A DNA stretch of 64,000 bases from [Flexibacter] sp. ATCC 35208. Lineage in GTDB: Bacteria; Bacteroidota; Bacteroidia; Chitinophagales; Chitinophagaceae. This document shows positions 61,193-64,000 of the stretch, piece after piece. Below the pieces are notes generated by a model. That model was not told where the DNA came from. It saw nothing but the letters and a program-made list of their open reading frames with translations, and ran no database searches. Positions within the stretch are counted from its first letter, which is position 1. Each line of letters starts with the position of its first letter. The stretch is taken from positions 1 through 64,000 of the forward strand of contig NZ_MTKN01000027.1 in the NCBI RefSeq assembly GCF_001975825.1. The letters are read 5' to 3'. The position numbers and the translations under genes were made by a program.

Positions 61193-64000
61193 TTACATAT
61201 TTCTTCTATACTGCCCACCCACTTCATACAAAGCATGCGTGATCTGTCCCAGTGAGCAATACTTCACCGTCTCCATCAACTCAGAAAAAATATTCCCATT
61301 CTCAATAACCACCTCTTGTAATTTTTTCAATGCTTCAACACTTTCCGATGCATGCCGCTGATGAAAAGCCTCCAACGTATGTATCTGAAAATCCTTCTCC
61401 TCTTTCGTACTCCTGATCACCTCCGAAGGAATGATCGTAGGCGATCCCTTTGCATTCAAAAATGTATTGACCCCAATAATCGGATATGCGCCACTATGCT
61501 TCAACGATTCATAATGCAAACTCTCTTCCTGTATCTTATTCCGCTGATACATCCGCTCCATCGCTCCCAATACCCCGCCTCTCTCTGTAATCCTGTTGAA
61601 CTCCGCCATCACTGCCTCTTCCACCAGGTCTGTCAACTCTTCAATGAAGAAAGACCCCTGTATGGGATTCTCATTTTTGGCAGTCCCTAATTCTCTGTTG
61701 ATGATCAGTTGTATCGCCATTGCTCTTCGCACACTCTCTTCAGTAGGCGTAGTAATTGCTTCATCGTATGCATTTGTATGCAGTGAATTACAATTATCAT
61801 AAATCGCGTATAACGCCTGCAGGGTAGTGCGGATATCATTGAAATCTATTTCCTGCGCATGCAGGCTCCGTCCAGACGTTTGTATATGATACTTCAGTTT
61901 TTGTGAACGATCATTTCCCTTATACTTGTATTTAATGGCCTTGGCCCAGATGCGCCTTGCCACACGCCCGATCACCGCATACTCCGGATCCATTCCATTA
62001 CTAAAGAAGAACGAAAGGTTCGGTGCAAAATCGTTGATCTTCATACCCCTGCTCAGGTAATACTCCACATATGTAAACCCATTCGCGAGCGTAAACGCCA
62101 GCTGTGTGATGGGATTCGCACCAGCCTCCGCGATATGATAACCAGATATACTCACAGCATAAAAATTCCTCACCTTTTCCTCTATGAAATACTGCTGTAC
62201 ATCGCCCATCAACTTCAACGCAAACTCAGTAGAGAAGATACAGGTATTCTGTGCCTGGTCTTCTTTGAGTATATCTGCCTGCACGGTGCCTCTCACAGCA
62301 CTCATCGCCTTTGCTTTTATATTGGCATATACATCGGCAGGCAATACCTTGTCGCCGGAAATACCCAGTAGTTTTAATCCCAATCCATTATTCCCTTCCG
62401 GCAGTTCGCCGGCATACTTTGGTCCGTTCTTCAGATCTTCGTGAATGCCTTGTTTCGCCATATACTTTTCACACTCCTGATCAATCGCCGCATTCATAAA
62501 AAACGCCAGCAGGATGGGAGCGGGGCCATTTATAGTCATAGATACAGACGTCATGGGGTCGCACAGGTCAAAGCCGCTATAAAGTTTCTTCGCATCATCC
62601 ACTGTTGCTATGCTCACACCTGAATTTCCCACCTTGCCATAAATATCCGGTCTGAAACCCGGATCTTCCCCATACAATGTGACACTGTCAAATGCGGTAC
62701 TCAGGCGCCTTGCCGGCTGACCTGCAGATACATAATGGAACCTTTTATTCGTACGTTCCGGTCCTCCTTCTCCTGCAAACATGCGGGTAGGATCTTCACC
62801 TTCTCTCTTCATCGGAAATACACCTGCAGCATAAGGGAATGCCCCCGGTATATTTTCAGTGAGTAACCAGCGCAGCTGATCGCCCCAATCCTTGTAAGTA
62901 GGCAGACTGATTCTGGGAATGCGTAAACCGGCAAGACTTTCTGTAAAGAGTGGGAGGTTGATTGTCTTCTCTCTTACCGTGAATGAATAGTGATCTCCCT
63001 TATATTGTTGTTGTAAAGCAGGCCATTCTTCCAATAACTGACTACAATCAGGATGTAGTTCTTTTTTCAACTGATCTGCGATGTTTTGCAATTGTTGTTG
63101 TAAGTGCGGTTGTTTGAGCAAACCGATACTACCATTCAGCTGGTACAGTTTAGTGGCAATCGTACATTGTTCTTTTACCCAGTTGTCATATTCTTCCAGC
63201 GAAGTCACAATTTCTGCAAGGTAGCGTGCCCGTGAAGGAGGGATGATCTGTGTGCGTGTTGTAGGAGAATGACCGTCATCTTTAGTAGCAGGTAATTTCA
63301 ATGCCGTCAACAGTTTTTGAAACAACTGGTTGATACCTGCATCATTGAACTGTGACGCGATCGTACCCACGATAGGCAAATCACTATCCGCTGCGTTCCA
63401 CAGCTGGTGTGCTCTTTTGTATTGCCGCTTTACATCCTGCAAAGCATCGAGTGCACCGGCTTTATCGAATTTATTGATCGCAATCACATCCGCATAATCC
63501 AGCATGTTAATCTTTTCAAGCTGGCTGGCGGCACCGTATTCAGGTGTCATTACATAGAGCGATACATCGCAGTGATCGATAATAGCCGTATCACTCTGTC
63601 CGATACCAGAAGTTTCAAGAATAATGAGGTCAAAACGGGCCAGACGGCAGATGTCTATTGCTTCCTGTATATGCGCACTGATGGCCTTATCGCTATCGCG
63701 GGTGGCCAGGGAGCGCATATAGGCCCTGGGGTGATGTATGGCATTCATGCGGATACGATCTCCCAGCAAGGCGCCACCCGTCTTCTTTTTAGAAGGATCT
63801 ACTGATATAACAGCAATGGTTTTGTCTGTAAATGCGTGTAGAAAACGACGTACCAGTTCGTCGGTCACACTACTTTTGCCTGCACCGCCAGTACCTGTTA
63901 TACCCAGTACCATACTGCCTTTTACAGGTTTTGGCAGTGACAACTGATCACTTTCGGCAGCAGTGATCGCTGCAGCAATAAGGTGATTGTTTTGCTCCGG
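61193..64000 (-). CDS. icmF: Fused isobutyryl/methylmalonyl-CoA mutase-type protein (IcmF), 5' end off window
   Basis: The frame stays open to the right edge, so at least the N-terminal B12-binding part is missing. What is visible starts with a MeaB-like chaperone GTPase ([13 protein letters not shown]-loop, [27 protein letters not shown]), then a linker. The large adenosylcobalamin-dependent mutase domain follows ([61 protein letters not shown]). It ends in [14 protein letters not shown]. This fusion is the IcmF layout. Isobutyryl-CoA/n-butyryl-CoA or a related pair is the likely substrate. Confidence 0.9.
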   Translation of the reverse strand, partial: PEQNNHLIAAAITAAESDQLSLPKPVKGSMVLGITGTGGAGKSSVTDELVRRFLHAFTDKTIAVISVDPSKKKTGGALLGDRIRMNAIHHPRAYMRSLATRDSDKAISAHIQEAIDICRLARFDLIILETSGIGQSDTAIIDHCDVSLYVMTPEYGAASQLEKINMLDYADVIAINKFDKAGALDALQDVKRQYKRAHQLWNAADSDLPIVGTIASQFNDAGINQLFQKLLTALKLPATKDDGHSPTTRTQIIPPSRARYLAEIVTSLEEYDNWVKEQCTIATKLYQLNGSIGLLKQPHLQQQLQNIADQLKKELHPDCSQLLEEWPALQQQYKGDHYSFTVREKTINLPLFTESLAGLRIPRISLPTYKDWGDQLRWLLTENIPGAFPYAAGVFPMKREGEDPTRMFAGEGGPERTNKRFHYVSAGQPARRLSTAFDSVTLYGEDPGFRPDIYGKVGNSGVSIATVDDAKKLYSGFDLCDPMTSVSMTINGPAPILLAFFMNAAIDQECEKYMAKQGIHEDLKNGPKYAGELPEGNNGLGLKLLGISGDKVLPADVYANIKAKAMSAVRGTVQADILKEDQAQNTCIFSTEFALKLMGDVQQYFIEEKVRNFYAVSISGYHIAEAGANPITQLAFTLANGFTYVEYYLSRGMKINDFAPNLSFFFSNGMDPEYAVIGRVARRIWAKAIKYKYKGNDRSQKLKYHIQTSGRSLHAQEIDFNDIRTTLQALYAIYDNCNSLHTNAYDEAITTPTEESVRRAMAIQLIINRELGTAKNENPIQGSFFIEELTDLVEEAVMAEFNRITERGGVLGAMERMYQRNKIQEESLHYESLKHSGAYPIIGVNTFLNAKGSPTIIPSEVIRSTKEEKDFQIHTLEAFHQRHASESVEALKKLQEVVIENGNIFSELMETVKYCSLGQITHALYEVGGQYRRNM

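Overview
The window is a gene-dense stretch of a Bacteroidota chromosome, most like a Chitinophagaceae (Chitinophaga-type) soil or plant bacterium. The evidence is: Bacteroidota-only families (DUF4290, GldC, PorG/DUF6089); SusC/FhuE-like TonB receptors with an N-terminal carboxypeptidase-regulatory-like domain; the gene order nadK-porG-uppS-bamA-skp-skp; almost no Shine-Dalgarno sequences; and many matches to the Bacteroidota sigma-A promoter (-33 TTTG, about 20 nt, -7 TAnnTTTG). There is no prophage, IS element, CRISPR array or tRNA that I can see. Most of the region is core or near-core genome.

Layout. 0-8.4 kb: an SDR oxidoreductase, DUF4290-murA (GTGA overlap), gmk, a CNNM/CorC-type membrane protein, an AT-rich 0.7 kb intergenic region with tandem promoters and a hairpin (candidate small RNA), tatC-rpiB and an ECF sigma factor. 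8.6-15.5 kb: a forward run of pcrA/uvrD helicase, recX, an omega-amidase-like nitrilase, a VOC protein, nagA and an ArnT/PMT-type membrane glycosyltransferase. 15.5-21.8 kb (minus): a compact four-gene module (outer-membrane barrel, Rieske lipoprotein, imelysin lipoprotein, di-haem DHOR lipoprotein), preceded by thiL and an inositol-monophosphatase-like gene. 22-26 kb: a GH3-like protein, a LysE exporter, 2-oxoacid:ferredoxin oxidoreductase beta subunit and an AhpD-like protein. 26-31.6 kb: two convergent TonB-dependent receptors. 31.7-40.5 kb: amidase, acyl-CoA dehydrogenase, hydrolase-GT2-DppC permease, a lipoprotein and a GT4-type glycosyltransferase. 40.6-43 kb: gldC, yqeY, cvpA and a hydrolase. 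43-51.8 kb: an envelope-biogenesis run (CBS/ACT protein, nadK, porG, uppS, bamA, two Skp/OmpH genes), then rpmH, rnpA and yidD. 52-64 kb: a CtpA-type protease, a DUF1080 lipoprotein, sodA, a PAS-LuxR regulator, a small J-like protein, an SPFH protein, tadA-ligA, a non-coding repeat array, and the 3' part of an icmF-type fused acyl-CoA mutase that runs off the right edge.

How the genes work together. The envelope theme is strong: peptidoglycan synthesis and remodelling (murA, uppS, amidase, nagA), outer-membrane assembly (bamA, two Skp), protein export (tatC, the T9SS component porG, gldC) and metal or nutrient uptake (two TonB receptors, the imelysin/DHOR module).

Most notable: the four-gene porin/Rieske/imelysin/DHOR module; rnpA, whose conserved N-terminus has no ATG/GTG/TTG and seems to start at ATA; MurA with Asp in place of the fosfomycin-reactive Cys; a degenerate direct-repeat array upstream of ligA; a candidate small RNA before tatC; genes that look leaderless; and a family of long intergenic palindromes, several with the GCGAAGC mini-hairpin at the tip.
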